Assembly (NCBI GenBank): GCA_028684815.1 | Contig: JAQUFE010000015.1 | Location: 1-49,508, forward strand | Source: Sulfurimonas sp. | GTDB lineage: Bacteria; Campylobacterota; Campylobacteria; Campylobacterales; Sulfurimonadaceae | DNA: 49,508 bases | Direction of reading: 5' to 3' | Shown here: piece by piece, positions 24,359 to 33,657 of the stretch | Layout of the letters: each line of letters begins with the position of its first letter | Position numbering within the stretch: position 1 is the first letter of the stretch | The notes under the pieces: model-generated | Databases searched by the model: none | Seen by the model: only the letters and a program-made list of their open reading frames with translations | Told to the model about the DNA's origin: nothing | Program-made: the position numbers and the translations under genes

Positions 24359-26479
24359 ATGTTAAAATCACTATTTTCAGGTGTATCAGGACTACAATCG
24401 CACCAAATTGCGATGGACGTTGAGTCAAACAATATTGCAAACGTAAACACTGTAGGTTTTAAATATTCTCGTGCGAACTTTTCAGATCTTTTGGCTCAAA
24501 CACAAGCTATTGCTACTGCACCTCAAGGACAACTCGGCGGTAAAAACCCAGTCCAAGTTGGTCTTGGTGCTACTGTTAGCTCAATGACTCGCATCTTTTC
24601 ACAAGGTTCAGTCCAAAATTCCGATAAAAACACCGACGTTGCAATCCAAGGAGATGGTTTTTACATAGTCTCTCCAGATGGAGGAAACACTTATAAATAT
24701 ACTCGTGCTGGAGACTTTAAGTTTGATGCTAAAGGAAACTTCGTTGATAACAATGGTTTTGTAACTCAAGGGTGGCTAAGAGACCCAGTATCTGGTAAAG
24801 TTGATTCAACTGCACCTATTACAAATATCAACATACCGCCAGGACTTACAACCCCAGCTTCTGCTTCTCAAGAAGTAGTGCTAAAAGCAAACCTTAACTC
24901 AGGGCCTATTGTAGAGAGCATGTCTCCTGCTTATGAAGTAAAGTCTGGTGCTTCAAATGTTCAACCTGCAGCACTTGATGCAAATGGAAATCCAATAGTA
25001 TCAGGTAATGTAGGAGTAATGTTCAATGACTCAGGTGAAGCCTTCTCTCTTCAAGAGGGTCAAGGAGTGTGGGCATCATTTAAAAGCTCAGAAGTAACTA
25101 TGGGTGCAGTTGCAGCAAACGACCCTTTAGATATAACATTTACTGTTGATGCAGAGTTAGGTATAGTAGGTAATGCTGTAAATGTAACAGCTTTAGCAGG
25201 TGCGACTCCAGCTGAGACGGCTACTAACTATGTTGCAGCTATTAACGCCCAAAGCTATAAAACAGGTGTAACAGCATCTGTAGATGCGCTTAATGTTATC
25301 ACTCTAACAAATACAAATGCTTCAGATTCAGCTTCTCACAATATTAATATTACTGCTGTAGCTTCTGGCTCTGGAATGGCTGTAGCTTCGGATGTTACAG
25401 CATATAGATATCTATATAACAAAACTTCAGCTGCTGGTGCACCAGGCTCTGATAAAACTTTTACATCCATGGCGGATTTAAGAAAATGGCTTGAAGATGA
25501 AGCTCGTTCTCTGGGAACAAATCCCGCGAATAATGGCATATCTGTTAGTGTTAATAAACAAGGGAAATTTGAAATTCAAAATCCAAATAATACTGTAGAT
25601 GATTATGATATGAATCTTAAAATCACTGCATATACAAATAAGGGAGCTACTGTTGTAACTGAAAACACTCGTTTTACTAGAGCTATGGAAGCATTAAACT
25701 CAGTACTCCCAATGGCTAGTGGCGGAAAAGCTTTTTCACAGAGCTTTAATGCAGCAACACATTCAAGCTCTATAGATGTGTTTGACTCACTAGGTTCTAA
25801 ACATACGCTTAGAATGGAGTTTAGAAAGACTGAACTTGATCAATCAACTGGTAGTAAATGGAGCATGCTTGTAACTGTGCCACCCCCAGCAACAATTGAC
25901 ACTACTGCACCATATGATGAGAAGAAGGGTTCTGTTCGTTTTAACAACGATGGTTCACTATCAACTTATGATCCACCAAATATCTCTTTTAGTGGTAACA
26001 ATGGCTCGGCTTCAGACCAACAGATAAACCTTAGCTTTGGTACTGCAAACGCTTTTAATGGAATGACAAGTTTTGATAGTCGTTCAGCTACATCGGGGAT
26101 AAGCCAAGATGGTTATACTGGTGGAGATTTAGTTGGAATTAGGATAGACCAGAGTGGTACTTTAGTTGGGTCTTTCTCAAACGGTCGCTCTTTTGGTCTT
26201 GCACAGATTGCAATGGCGAAGTTTACGAATAACGAAGGTCTCTCAACTGAGGGTGGAAATATCTTTATCCAAACAGCGAACTCAGGGGATCCTATCATCG
26301 GAACTGCGGCGACTGCAGGGCGTGGATTTATCCAAGCGGCTGCACTTGAGGCGTCAAACGTTGACCTTTCACGTGCTCTGACTCAGCTCATTATCATCCA
26401 AAGAGGTTTCCAAGCAAATGGTAAAACCATTACAACCTCTGACCAACTTCTACAAACTCTCATAGGATTAAAACAATAA
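24359..26479 (+). CDS. flgE: Flagellar hook protein FlgE
   Basis: Main subunit of the flagellar hook. The 706-residue length fits the large hook proteins of this class. The N-terminal motif SGVSGLQSHQIAMDVESNNIANVNTVGF and the C-terminal heptad LTQLIIIQRGFQANGKTITTSDQLLQTLIGLK form the coiled core. The central part is enlarged: about residues 225-340 are Ala/Thr-rich and variable, probably the surface-exposed D3 domain. A sigma-54 promoter and a structured repeat precede it, and AAAGGA seven bases before the ATG sets the start. A terminator overlaps the stop codon. The gene differs from the FlgE-like gene just upstream, so the cluster carries two hook-type proteins. Confidence 0.93.
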   Translation: MLKSLFSGVSGLQSHQIAMDVESNNIANVNTVGFKYSRANFSDLLAQTQAIATAPQGQLGGKNPVQVGLGATVSSMTRIFSQGSVQNSDKNTDVAIQGDGFYIVSPDGGNTYKYTRAGDFKFDAKGNFVDNNGFVTQGWLRDPVSGKVDSTAPITNINIPPGLTTPASASQEVVLKANLNSGPIVESMSPAYEVKSGASNVQPAALDANGNPIVSGNVGVMFNDSGEAFSLQEGQGVWASFKSSEVTMGAVAANDPLDITFTVDAELGIVGNAVNVTALAGATPAETATNYVAAINAQSYKTGVTASVDALNVITLTNTNASDSASHNINITAVASGSGMAVASDVTAYRYLYNKTSAAGAPGSDKTFTSMADLRKWLEDEARSLGTNPANNGISVSVNKQGKFEIQNPNNTVDDYDMNLKITAYTNKGATVVTENTRFTRAMEALNSVLPMASGGKAFSQSFNAATHSSSIDVFDSLGSKHTLRMEFRKTELDQSTGSKWSMLVTVPPPATIDTTAPYDEKKGSVRFNNDGSLSTYDPPNISFSGNNGSASDQQINLSFGTANAFNGMTSFDSRSATSGISQDGYTGGDLVGIRIDQSGTLVGSFSNGRSFGLAQIAMAKFTNNEGLSTEGGNIFIQTANSGDPIIGTAATAGRGFIQAAALEASNVDLSRALTQLIIIQRGFQANGKTITTSDQLLQTLIGLKQ

Positions 26480-26495
26480 GTTTTAATCCTCTTTT
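26464..26495 (+). terminator. Rho-independent terminator of flgE
   Basis: A perfect 11-bp stem AGGATTAAAAC/GTTTTAATCCT with the five-base loop AATAA that contains the stop codon, followed by CTTTTGAT. Stem, loop and T-rich tail fit an intrinsic terminator; the 5' arm lies in the coding region. Confidence 0.75.
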
Positions 26496-26534
26496 GATAT
26501 AATTCTCCTTATAAAAGTTTAGTAATCTCTACTC

Positions 26535-26859
26535 ATTCCCACGCAGAGCGTGGGAACCAGAGTGCACTCCACCTTTTTCTGGCTCCCACGCTCTGCGTGG
26601 GAGTCTGTATATGCTACTCAAAGATATATGTGTTCCCACGCGGAGCGTGGGAACAAGAGTAAATCTGCCTTCACAGAAGGCTAGCTTTTAGGAATGCTAA
26701 CCAATGGCATTCTCCACGATGAGTCGCCTCAGCGGCGTGAGCGAGTAAAAGGGACTTTGTTCCTTTTACGGACTTTCTGGCTCCCATGCTCTGCGTGGGA
26801 GTCTGTATATGCTACTCAAAGATATATGTGTTCCCACGCAGAGCGTGGGAACAAGAGTA
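26535..26859. repeat. Array of REP-type palindromes with an 86-bp direct repeat
   Basis: Five palindromes with the core CCCACGC-NNN-GCGTGGG occur here: 26536-26556, 26583-26603, 26632-26654, 26781-26801 and 26830-26852. The flanking ends alternate between TTCCC and CTCCC types. One pair of them is carried in an 86-bp segment present twice (26576-26661 and 26774-26859, two mismatches). Between the copies lie a GCCTTC/GAAGGC hairpin, an inverted relative of the typA-end repeat (about 26691-26718) and a GTAAAAGGGAC/GTTCCTTTTAC copy of the nrdB/flgE element (26744-26769). The 441-base gap holds no gene. Confidence 0.9.
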
Positions 26860-26920
26860 TATGTGGGCGCTGAAGTGTAGTAAGAGTGACCAAACTAAAA
26901 AAACTAAGGAATTATCTCAG

Positions 26921-28084
26921 ATGCAATTCTCATCTCCTCTAAAATCAAACTCAAAAAAAGTAATGCTGTTAGGTTCTGGTGAACTTGGTCGTGAAGTGGC
27001 TATTGAAGCTCATAGATTAGGTCTTGAAGTCATAGCAGTTGATAGATATCCAAATGCACCAGCTCATCAAGTAGCTCACCGTTCTTATGTCGTAAATATG
27101 CAAAACAAAGATGCCCTCTTAGAGATTATAGAGCGTGAAAAACCAGACTATATCTTACCTGAAATTGAGGCTCTCTCTATAGATGCGCTCATTGAAGCAG
27201 AGGCGAGGGGTTACAATGTTATCCCAAATGCTTCAGCTGTACAAAAGACTATGAACCGTAAAAATATTCGTACATTTGCAGCAGAGACTTTAGGCTTAAA
27301 TACGGGAGCTTATGAGTTTGTAACTACTGAAGAGGGCTTAAGAGAAGCATCGCAAAGAATGGGCTATCCTTGTGTAGTTAAACCAGTTATGAGTTCATCA
27401 GGTCATGGACAAAGTGTGCTTAAATGCGAAGAAGATGTCTCAAAATCATGGGAGATTGCAAAAGAGGCAAGAGGAGATGCGAGTGAGCTTATCGTTGAAG
27501 CTTTTGTTGATTTTGACTATGAGATAACAATGCTAACTGCAAGAAATGGCAAAGAGACAGTTTTTTGTGAGCCGATAGGTCATGAGCAAAGAGATGGGGA
27601 TTATGTCTTTTCATGGCAACCAATGCAGATGAGTGAAGTTGCAAAGAGAAAATCTCAAGAGATGGCTAAGGTTATAACAGATGGACTTGGAGGTCGCGGG
27701 ATTTTTGGCGTTGAGCTATTTATAAAAGGTGATGAAGTCTATTTTAGCGAAGTTAGTCCCCGTCCTCATGACACTGGAATGGTAACACTTATCACACAGT
27801 CTCAAAGTGAATTTGCTCTGCATCTAAGAGCTGTTTTAGGGCTTCCTTTAGGATTTACCTTTTATGGAGAGGGTGCATCAGCGGCTTATAAATCACAAGC
27901 AGAAAACTTCAAACCAACTTTAGAGATAGATGATAGACTCTTTAGTGATAACTCATTTGTTAGAATCTTCTCAAAACCAGACACACACAAAGGGCGAAGA
28001 CTTGCAGTTGCTTTAGTTTACGATGAAGCAGAGGCAGCACTAAAAAAATCAAGAGAGCTTATAGAGCTAATAAAGGATGTTTAG
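26921..28084 (+). CDS. purT: Formate-dependent phosphoribosylglycinamide formyltransferase PurT
   Basis: Converts GAR to FGAR with formate and ATP in purine synthesis, an ATP-grasp enzyme. The 387-residue length matches the family. The N-terminal pre-ATP-grasp domain has [21 protein letters not shown]. The ATP-grasp core shows [35 protein letters not shown] and the C-terminal [15 protein letters not shown]. The frame is open far upstream into the palindrome array, but the homologous start is the ATG after AAGGAATTATCTCAG, which I use. A dehydrogenase gene starts at the base after its stop, so the two are co-transcribed. Confidence 0.96.
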   Translation: MQFSSPLKSNSKKVMLLGSGELGREVAIEAHRLGLEVIAVDRYPNAPAHQVAHRSYVVNMQNKDALLEIIEREKPDYILPEIEALSIDALIEAEARGYNVIPNASAVQKTMNRKNIRTFAAETLGLNTGAYEFVTTEEGLREASQRMGYPCVVKPVMSSSGHGQSVLKCEEDVSKSWEIAKEARGDASELIVEAFVDFDYEITMLTARNGKETVFCEPIGHEQRDGDYVFSWQPMQMSEVAKRKSQEMAKVITDGLGGRGIFGVELFIKGDEVYFSEVSPRPHDTGMVTLITQSQSEFALHLRAVLGLPLGFTFYGEGASAAYKSQAENFKPTLEIDDRLFSDNSFVRIFSKPDTHKGRRLAVALVYDEAEAALKKSRELIELIKDV

Positions 28085-29011
28085 ATGAAGATAGTTATCT
28101 TAGATGCACTAACTTTTGGTGATGCTAATTTGAGTGTTTTTAAAAGCTTGGGCGAAGTTGAAGTTTATGAATCAACAAGCCCTGAACAAACTCTCTTGCG
28201 CATAACAAACGCTACAGTTATAGTTACTAACAAAGTTGTTATAGATGCTGAACTTATGAGTGCAGCAACAAATTTAAAACTTATCTGCATAGCAGCTACT
28301 GGGACTAACAACATAGACCTTGAGGCTGCTGCTTCAAGAGGCATCGAGGTTAAAAATGTAGCTGGATACTCAACTAACTCAGTGGTACAGCACACTTTTT
28401 CTATGCTTTTTTATCTTCTAGGACACTCTAGATATTATGATGAGTATGTAAAAGATGGCTCATACACAAAGTCTCCTATCTTTACGCATCTACCAAAACC
28501 ATTTTTTGAGTTAAAGGGTAAAAAGTGGGGAATTATAGGGCTTGGAACTATTGGTCGAGGAGTTGCAAGCGTTGCATCTGCTTTTGGTGCAAAAGTTTGC
28601 TATCACTCAACAAGTGGGAAAAACCTTACAAGAGACTATCTACATGTAGATTTGCAAACACTCCTTGAGACTTGTGATGTTATCTCTATCCATGCGCCGC
28701 TCAATGAGCAGACTAAAAATCTACTCTCATATAAAGAGCTTAGTTTATGTAAAGATGGCTCAGTTATAGTAAATGTTGGCAGAGGCGGTATTATAGATGA
28801 AGATGCTGTGGCTAAGATAGTTGATGAGAGAGAGCTATACTTTGGGCTTGATGTACTAGAGAGAGAGCCGATGAGAGAGAATCATCCACTCTTAAGTGTG
28901 AAAAATGGAGAAAGACTCTTCATTACGCCACATATCGCTTGGGCATCTAACGAAGCTAGAGAGAAGCTTATAGAGTTAGTGGCTCAAAATATAAGAGACT
29001 CAGCTCTTTAA
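28085..29011 (+). CDS. D-2-hydroxyacid dehydrogenase (glycerate/hydroxypyruvate type)
   Basis: An NAD(P)-dependent oxidoreductase of the D-isomer-specific 2-hydroxyacid family. The 308-residue length is normal. The Rossmann motif GLGTIGRGVA is clear, and the catalytic set is present: Arg in VNVGRGGIIDE, Glu in VLEREPMRENHPL and His in FITPHIAWAS. An N-terminal catalytic-domain motif CIAATGTNNID matches the glycerate dehydrogenase subgroup, but the true substrate cannot be read from sequence. The ATG follows the purT stop directly, and a YqaA-type membrane gene follows 26 bases later. Confidence 0.9.
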   Translation: MKIVILDALTFGDANLSVFKSLGEVEVYESTSPEQTLLRITNATVIVTNKVVIDAELMSAATNLKLICIAATGTNNIDLEAAASRGIEVKNVAGYSTNSVVQHTFSMLFYLLGHSRYYDEYVKDGSYTKSPIFTHLPKPFFELKGKKWGIIGLGTIGRGVASVASAFGAKVCYHSTSGKNLTRDYLHVDLQTLLETCDVISIHAPLNEQTKNLLSYKELSLCKDGSVIVNVGRGGIIDEDAVAKIVDERELYFGLDVLEREPMRENHPLLSVKNGERLFITPHIAWASNEAREKLIELVAQNIRDSAL

Positions 29012-29037
29012 CACAAGAGTGTTAGCGGAGCTTTTTT

Positions 29038-29442
29038 ATGAGTGAGTTAGCACTCTTTTTATCTGCATTCCTTGGGGCTACACTGCTTCCCTTGTCATCT
29101 GAGGTCGCATTTGTTGCGGCTCTTGCATCTGGTATGAATCCACTTAGTGCAATCTTCTTTGCATCTTGTGGAAATCTCTTAGCCATCATTCTAAACTACT
29201 GGTTTGGCTACTGGCTCTATGATAAAACAAAAACAAAGTTAAACTCTTCAAAAACAGGAACTAAAAGTTTAGAGTATGGACACAAATATGGCTACTTTAT
29301 ACTTCTGTTTTCATGGCTTCCTGTTATTGGCGATCCACTAACACTTGTAGCTGGTGTTTTAAGACTTAGGTTTGTTTGGTTTGTTATAGTCGCTGGAGGT
29401 TTAAGGGTTTTAAGATACTACCTTCTAACTCTTGTGGTATAA
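29038..29442 (+). CDS. YqaA/DedA-type membrane protein (VTT domain)
   Basis: A 134-residue inner-membrane protein of the SNARE-associated/VTT domain superfamily, close to YqaA. It has four or five predicted membrane segments and the family's central NYWFGYWL and LFSWLPVIGDPLTLVAGVL motifs. The latter includes the conserved Pro and Asp seen in lipid-scramblase-like DedA proteins. A transport or envelope-lipid role is inferred from the superfamily. GGAG seven bases upstream fixes the ATG. The stop codon overlaps a -10 box of the following kinase. Confidence 0.85.
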   Translation: MSELALFLSAFLGATLLPLSSEVAFVAALASGMNPLSAIFFASCGNLLAIILNYWFGYWLYDKTKTKLNSSKTGTKSLEYGHKYGYFILLFSWLPVIGDPLTLVAGVLRLRFVWFVIVAGGLRVLRYYLLTLVV

Positions 29443-29443
29443 T
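29438..29443 (+). promoter_or_regulatory. -10 box over the YqaA stop codon, for a leaderless kinase mRNA
   Basis: TGGTATAAT: the hexamer overlaps the stop codon of the upstream gene and ends seven bases before the kinase ATG. No ribosome binding site precedes this ATG, so the transcript may start at the start codon. Confidence 0.45.
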
Positions 29444-29450
29444 AAAAACT

Positions 29451-32045
29451 ATGAAAATCACACTTCTTATAGCTCTTCTTAGCACTCTTTTATTTGCCAC
29501 TACCAAACCGATGGATAAAGTATCACTTCAACTTATGTGGGTTGATCAGTTTCAGTTTGCAGGCTACTATATGGCAAAAGAGAAGGGCTTTTATAAAGAA
29601 GCAGGGCTTGATGTAGAGATAAAAAAATTTAGAAAAAAGATGAATACTGTAAATGAGGTTATGAGCTCTAGAGCTACTTATGGCATCGGACGCTCAAGCC
29701 TTATAAGATCTCGCTCTGATGGCGAAAAGGTAGTCTTACTCTTAGCAATATTTCAATCTTCCCCCTTTGCACTAATTGGCACTGATATAACAAATATCAA
29801 GAGTATAAAAGACTTTAAAGGCAAAAAAATCATGCTAACTAGGGATGCTTCTGATGCAGCTTCCATCCGTGCTATGATAATGTCAAGTGGGATTAAAGAG
29901 AAAGATATTGTGATACTAGAACATAGTTTTAACTTTAACGATCTTCTAGATGCTAAGGTTGACTTATATGCTGGATATACAACAAATGAGACATATAACT
30001 TACAAGAAAAAAACATCCCTTATAGAATTTTTTCCCCAAAAGATGAGGGTTTTGACTTCTATAGTGACATACTCTTTACATCCCAAAAAGAGCTAGATGA
30101 AAACCCTAAAAGATTAGAAAAATTTATAGATGCCTCACTTAAGGGTTGGAGATATGCCTTTGAAAATATAGAAGAGAGTATAAAGTTAGTGCATGAAAAG
30201 TACAACAGCTCAAACAAAAGTATAGAGGCACTAAGATATGAGGCAAATGAGCTAAGAAAACTAGCTTTCGTAGATGGTGTTAAATTTGGTGAGATAAGTG
30301 AGGAGAGAGTTACTCGGATATATGATATATATAAAATTCTTGGACTTGCTAAAGATAGGATAGATATGGATGAGTTTATCTTTAACAAAAACTCAAATAC
30401 CTTAAGTGCGAGTGAATATGCCTATCTAAGAGATAAAAAAGAAATAACTCTCTGCACGATACCTTCATTTTTGCCATATAGTGCTATTAAAGATGGTGAA
30501 GTAGAGGGTATTGGTTCTGGCGTTTTAGACATCATATCAGAGAGTGTTCCGATAAACTTTAAGCTTATGAAAACTAAATCATGGCAAGAGACACTCTCTT
30601 TAGCTAAAGAGGGCAAATGTGATTTTTTACCAATAGTAGAAAACACAGAGTCAAGGAGAGAGTATTTAGATTTTACGACTCCTTATTTTATGGACTCGAT
30701 GGTCATCATAACTGATGATAGGAAAAATTATATCTTAGATATCCATAGCGTCTTTGATAAAGAGTTTAGTGTAGCAGAGGGTTACTCCTTTATAGAGAGC
30801 ATAAGAAAAAAATATCCAGAGTTAAAACTTCATATAGTACCTACAAGAAAAGAGGGTTTTATGGGTGTGCAAAGTGGCAAATATTATGGTCATATAGATG
30901 CCATGATGGCAGCAGCTTACTACATGCAAAACAACTCAAAGTCAAATCTTAAAATATCTGGGCAGTTTGAAGAGGAAATTAAGATTAGTTTTGGAGTTAA
31001 AAAAGGTGATGAAGTACTCCTTAGTATATTTCAAAAGATTGCAAATGAGTTAAAGCTAAAAGATATACAGAGGGTTTTAAATGACTGGGTATCTATAAAC
31101 TACACAACAACACCAGACCACTCTTATCTCAAAAATATCTTGCTAATTACTTTTGCCATAGCCTTGATATTTGCATATAGACACCATCTGCTTAAGAGAA
31201 AAAACAAGGAACTCCACACACTCCAAAGTCAACTTGTAAGACTAAATAAATCATTAGAGACAAAGGTGGCTGACGCAGTTAATGATGTTTTGAAAAAAGA
31301 TGCCTATCTGCTGCATCAATCTCGTTTGGCTCAAATGGGAGAGATGCTAAGTATGATAGCACATCAGTGGAAGCAACCACTTAGTTCTATATCTTCGATG
31401 CAAATTGCGATTAGGATGGCGATAGAGCTTGAGAGATTTGACCTTAGCGATAAGCAACAAAGAGAGGAGTTTATAGAGTTTGTTCACCAAAAGCTAGATA
31501 AAATAGCGGCAAATACTCAAAATCTAAGTCAAACTATCTCAAATTTTAGTGACTTTTATAAGCCAAACAAAAGAGCAGAGATACGAAAGCTTGATGAAGT
31601 TGTTATGAAAGCTTGTAGCCTTGTAGAAGACAATATGGATGCAAACAACATAAGCATAAGTATGAGCTTACACTCAGATGCAACAGTAAGGCTTCATGAA
31701 AATGAGTTTATGCAAGTTATACTAAATCTTTTAAATAACGCAAAAGACCAGTTGATAGAAAAGCGTATCAAAGATGCTCAGATTAAGCTAAAGAGTTATG
31801 ATGAAAATGGAGTTGTAGTTTTAGAGATTAGTGATAATGCTTTGGGGATTGATGAGACTATTATTGAGAGTATTTTTGATCCATACTTCTCTACGAAATT
31901 AGAGAAAAACGGTACAGGTTTGGGGCTCTATATGTCAAAGCAGATCATAGAAGAGTATCATGATGGAATTATTAGCGTAAAAAATGTAAGAGGTGGTGCT
32001 CTCTTTACAATAAAGCTAGAAGTAGAGGATAACTATGCGAAGTGA
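29451..32045 (+). CDS. Sensor histidine kinase with tandem solute-binding-type domains (NMT1 and SBP3-like)
   Basis: An 864-residue transmembrane sensor kinase. A signal peptide (MKITLLIALLSTLLFATT) leads to an NMT1/THI5-like periplasmic domain (LMWVDQFQFAGYYMAKEKGFYKEAGLDVEI, about 24-290). A second SBP_bac_3-like domain follows (TLCTIPSFLPYSAIKDGEVEGIGSG, about 330-560). One membrane helix near residue 565 precedes a coiled segment. The HisKA domain has a phospho-accepting His in SMIAHQWKQPLSSI, and HATPase shows the N box NLLNNAKDQL, an altered G1 box DNALGI and GTGLGLYM. It probably senses a small solute. No response regulator lies next to it. Its 3' end overlaps sdhA by 11 bases. Confidence 0.9.
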   Translation: MKITLLIALLSTLLFATTKPMDKVSLQLMWVDQFQFAGYYMAKEKGFYKEAGLDVEIKKFRKKMNTVNEVMSSRATYGIGRSSLIRSRSDGEKVVLLLAIFQSSPFALIGTDITNIKSIKDFKGKKIMLTRDASDAASIRAMIMSSGIKEKDIVILEHSFNFNDLLDAKVDLYAGYTTNETYNLQEKNIPYRIFSPKDEGFDFYSDILFTSQKELDENPKRLEKFIDASLKGWRYAFENIEESIKLVHEKYNSSNKSIEALRYEANELRKLAFVDGVKFGEISEERVTRIYDIYKILGLAKDRIDMDEFIFNKNSNTLSASEYAYLRDKKEITLCTIPSFLPYSAIKDGEVEGIGSGVLDIISESVPINFKLMKTKSWQETLSLAKEGKCDFLPIVENTESRREYLDFTTPYFMDSMVIITDDRKNYILDIHSVFDKEFSVAEGYSFIESIRKKYPELKLHIVPTRKEGFMGVQSGKYYGHIDAMMAAAYYMQNNSKSNLKISGQFEEEIKISFGVKKGDEVLLSIFQKIANELKLKDIQRVLNDWVSINYTTTPDHSYLKNILLITFAIALIFAYRHHLLKRKNKELHTLQSQLVRLNKSLETKVADAVNDVLKKDAYLLHQSRLAQMGEMLSMIAHQWKQPLSSISSMQIAIRMAIELERFDLSDKQQREEFIEFVHQKLDKIAANTQNLSQTISNFSDFYKPNKRAEIRKLDEVVMKACSLVEDNMDANNISISMSLHSDATVRLHENEFMQVILNLLNNAKDQLIEKRIKDAQIKLKSYDENGVVVLEISDNALGIDETIIESIFDPYFSTKLEKNGTGLGLYMSKQIIEEYHDGIISVKNVRGGALFTIKLEVEDNYAK

Positions 32046-33654
32046 TGTTTTAATAATAGGAGCAGGTGGGGCAGGTTTAGTAGCTGCAATAAACGCTCAC
32101 GAGAGTGGTGCTAAGGTTAGAGTTATAACAAAAGAGTATCCAACAAGAAGCCAGACCTGTATGGCTCAAGGCGGTATAAATGCAGCTTTGGGAAATGCAA
32201 GCGATGATAGTGTAGAAGCGCATGTACAAAACACTCTAAAGTCAGCTCACGGCATTGCAAATGAAGATGCGGTTAGGCATCTATGTGAGAGCGCGCCAGA
32301 TGCAGTTGAGTGGCTTGATAGCATCGGAGTATGTTTCTCAAGGACAAAAGATGCAAAGATAGCTCAAAGAACTCTAGGAGGCGCTTCAGCTCCAAGAGCT
32401 TGCTATGCTAAGGACTATACAGGACTCAAAATCTTGCACACTCTTTATGATAGATGCAACGCTCTTGGCATCGAGATGCTAAGTGAGAGATATCTTCTAA
32501 ATCTTGTAACGCATAAACCGACAAGCTCAGATGCATATATAGGTGGTGCTACTTTTTTAAATATAAGAAGTGGAGAAGTTGAGAGTTACGAAGCCGCAGC
32601 TGTAATAGTAGCAACTGGTGGCTACTCTCGCATCTATGACAAACACTCCACAAACTCAACAAGTTCAACTGGAGATGGCCAAGCCGCGTGCCTTAGAGCT
32701 GGAGCGAGACTTAGTGATATGGAGTTTGTTCAGTTTCATCCAACTGCTCTAAAAGGCTCATCCATCCTAATCTCAGAGAGTGCAAGGGGAGCTGGGGGCT
32801 ATCTTTTAAACTCAAAAGGCGAGAGATTTACCAATGAGTTGGCACCTCGTGATGAGGTGGCTCGTGCCATAAACGAGGAGATTCAAAAGGGCGAGGGTGT
32901 CTTTTTAGACATTCGTCACTTAGGTGAAGAGTTTATAGATAGAGAGCTTCCACAAGAGAGAAAGCTTGCAAAACTCTATGAAAATATAGACCCAGTTTAT
33001 GAGATTATTCCTATAAAATCAGTTGCACACTACACTATGGGTGGCATAGAAGTAGATAAAAATTCACAAACAAACATAGAAGGACTTTTTGCTGTTGGAG
33101 AGTGCGCAAACCACAGAGTTCACGGTGCAAACAGACTAGGTGGAAACTCTCTTTTAGAGCTTGTTGTGTTTGGAAAGCAGGCTGGAGTAAATGCCGCAAA
33201 GTATGCAAAAATATTTGATAAAACCATAGAAACAAAAGAGCAAGTAAAGAGAGATGAAGAGTTTTTAAAGAGAGTAAAAGAGTTTTCAAATGAGATAGGT
33301 TTTTATGAAAAAAGAGAGTTTATTGGAGATGTTTTTTATAATAATGTTGGCATCTCAAGAGATGCTAAGGGTTTAAAAGAGGCTCTAGATGCAGTTTATA
33401 AAATCCAAAAAGAGATGCCAATGATGGGTCCAAAAGATAGATCTAAAATCTATAACACTAACTTAGTGGAGTTTTTAGAGTTTGTAAATATGATCGAACT
33501 TTGTGAGAGTGTTTTAGTGTGTGCAATTGAGAGAAAAGAGAGTAGAGGTGCGCACTATAGAAGTGATATGCTAGAACAAAATGATGAAAAGTACAAAGCT
33601 CACACCATTGCATACGAAGAAAATGGTACGCTTTTTACAGACTTTGCGGAGTAA
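32035..33654 (+). CDS. sdhA: Succinate dehydrogenase/fumarate reductase flavoprotein subunit
   Basis: A 539-residue FAD-linked subunit. The N-terminal dinucleotide motif VLIIGAGGAGLVAAI is followed by TRSQTCMAQGGINAALGN, the catalytic FHPT and RGAGGYLLN segments, HYTMGGIEVD and the HGANRLGGNSLLE motif. The residue that covalently binds FAD in SdhA/FrdA (His in RSHT) is Gln40 here (RSQT), so FAD is probably non-covalent. There is no Tat or other signal peptide, so the subunit is cytoplasmic. L-aspartate oxidase belongs to the same superfamily, but the tight pairing with an FeS subunit three bases downstream argues for Sdh/Frd. Its start overlaps the kinase gene. Confidence 0.88.
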   Translation: MRSDVLIIGAGGAGLVAAINAHESGAKVRVITKEYPTRSQTCMAQGGINAALGNASDDSVEAHVQNTLKSAHGIANEDAVRHLCESAPDAVEWLDSIGVCFSRTKDAKIAQRTLGGASAPRACYAKDYTGLKILHTLYDRCNALGIEMLSERYLLNLVTHKPTSSDAYIGGATFLNIRSGEVESYEAAAVIVATGGYSRIYDKHSTNSTSSTGDGQAACLRAGARLSDMEFVQFHPTALKGSSILISESARGAGGYLLNSKGERFTNELAPRDEVARAINEEIQKGEGVFLDIRHLGEEFIDRELPQERKLAKLYENIDPVYEIIPIKSVAHYTMGGIEVDKNSQTNIEGLFAVGECANHRVHGANRLGGNSLLELVVFGKQAGVNAAKYAKIFDKTIETKEQVKRDEEFLKRVKEFSNEIGFYEKREFIGDVFYNNVGISRDAKGLKEALDAVYKIQKEMPMMGPKDRSKIYNTNLVEFLEFVNMIELCESVLVCAIERKESRGAHYRSDMLEQNDEKYKAHTIAYEENGTLFTDFAE

Positions 33655-33657
33655 GAG

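Noticed and set aside
24160-24450. Minus-strand frame over the flgE leader and start
   Set aside because: It overlaps the structured element and the conserved flgE N-terminus and has no homologous character.
26786-26920. N-terminal extension of purT through the palindrome array
   Set aside because: The extension reads through the REP repeats and has no family similarity. The internal ATG has a ribosome binding site and the conserved start.
29038-29053. Possible frameshift joining the YqaA-type gene to the kinase
   Set aside because: The 3' end of yqaA and the kinase start are independent. The kinase's own signal peptide begins right at its ATG.
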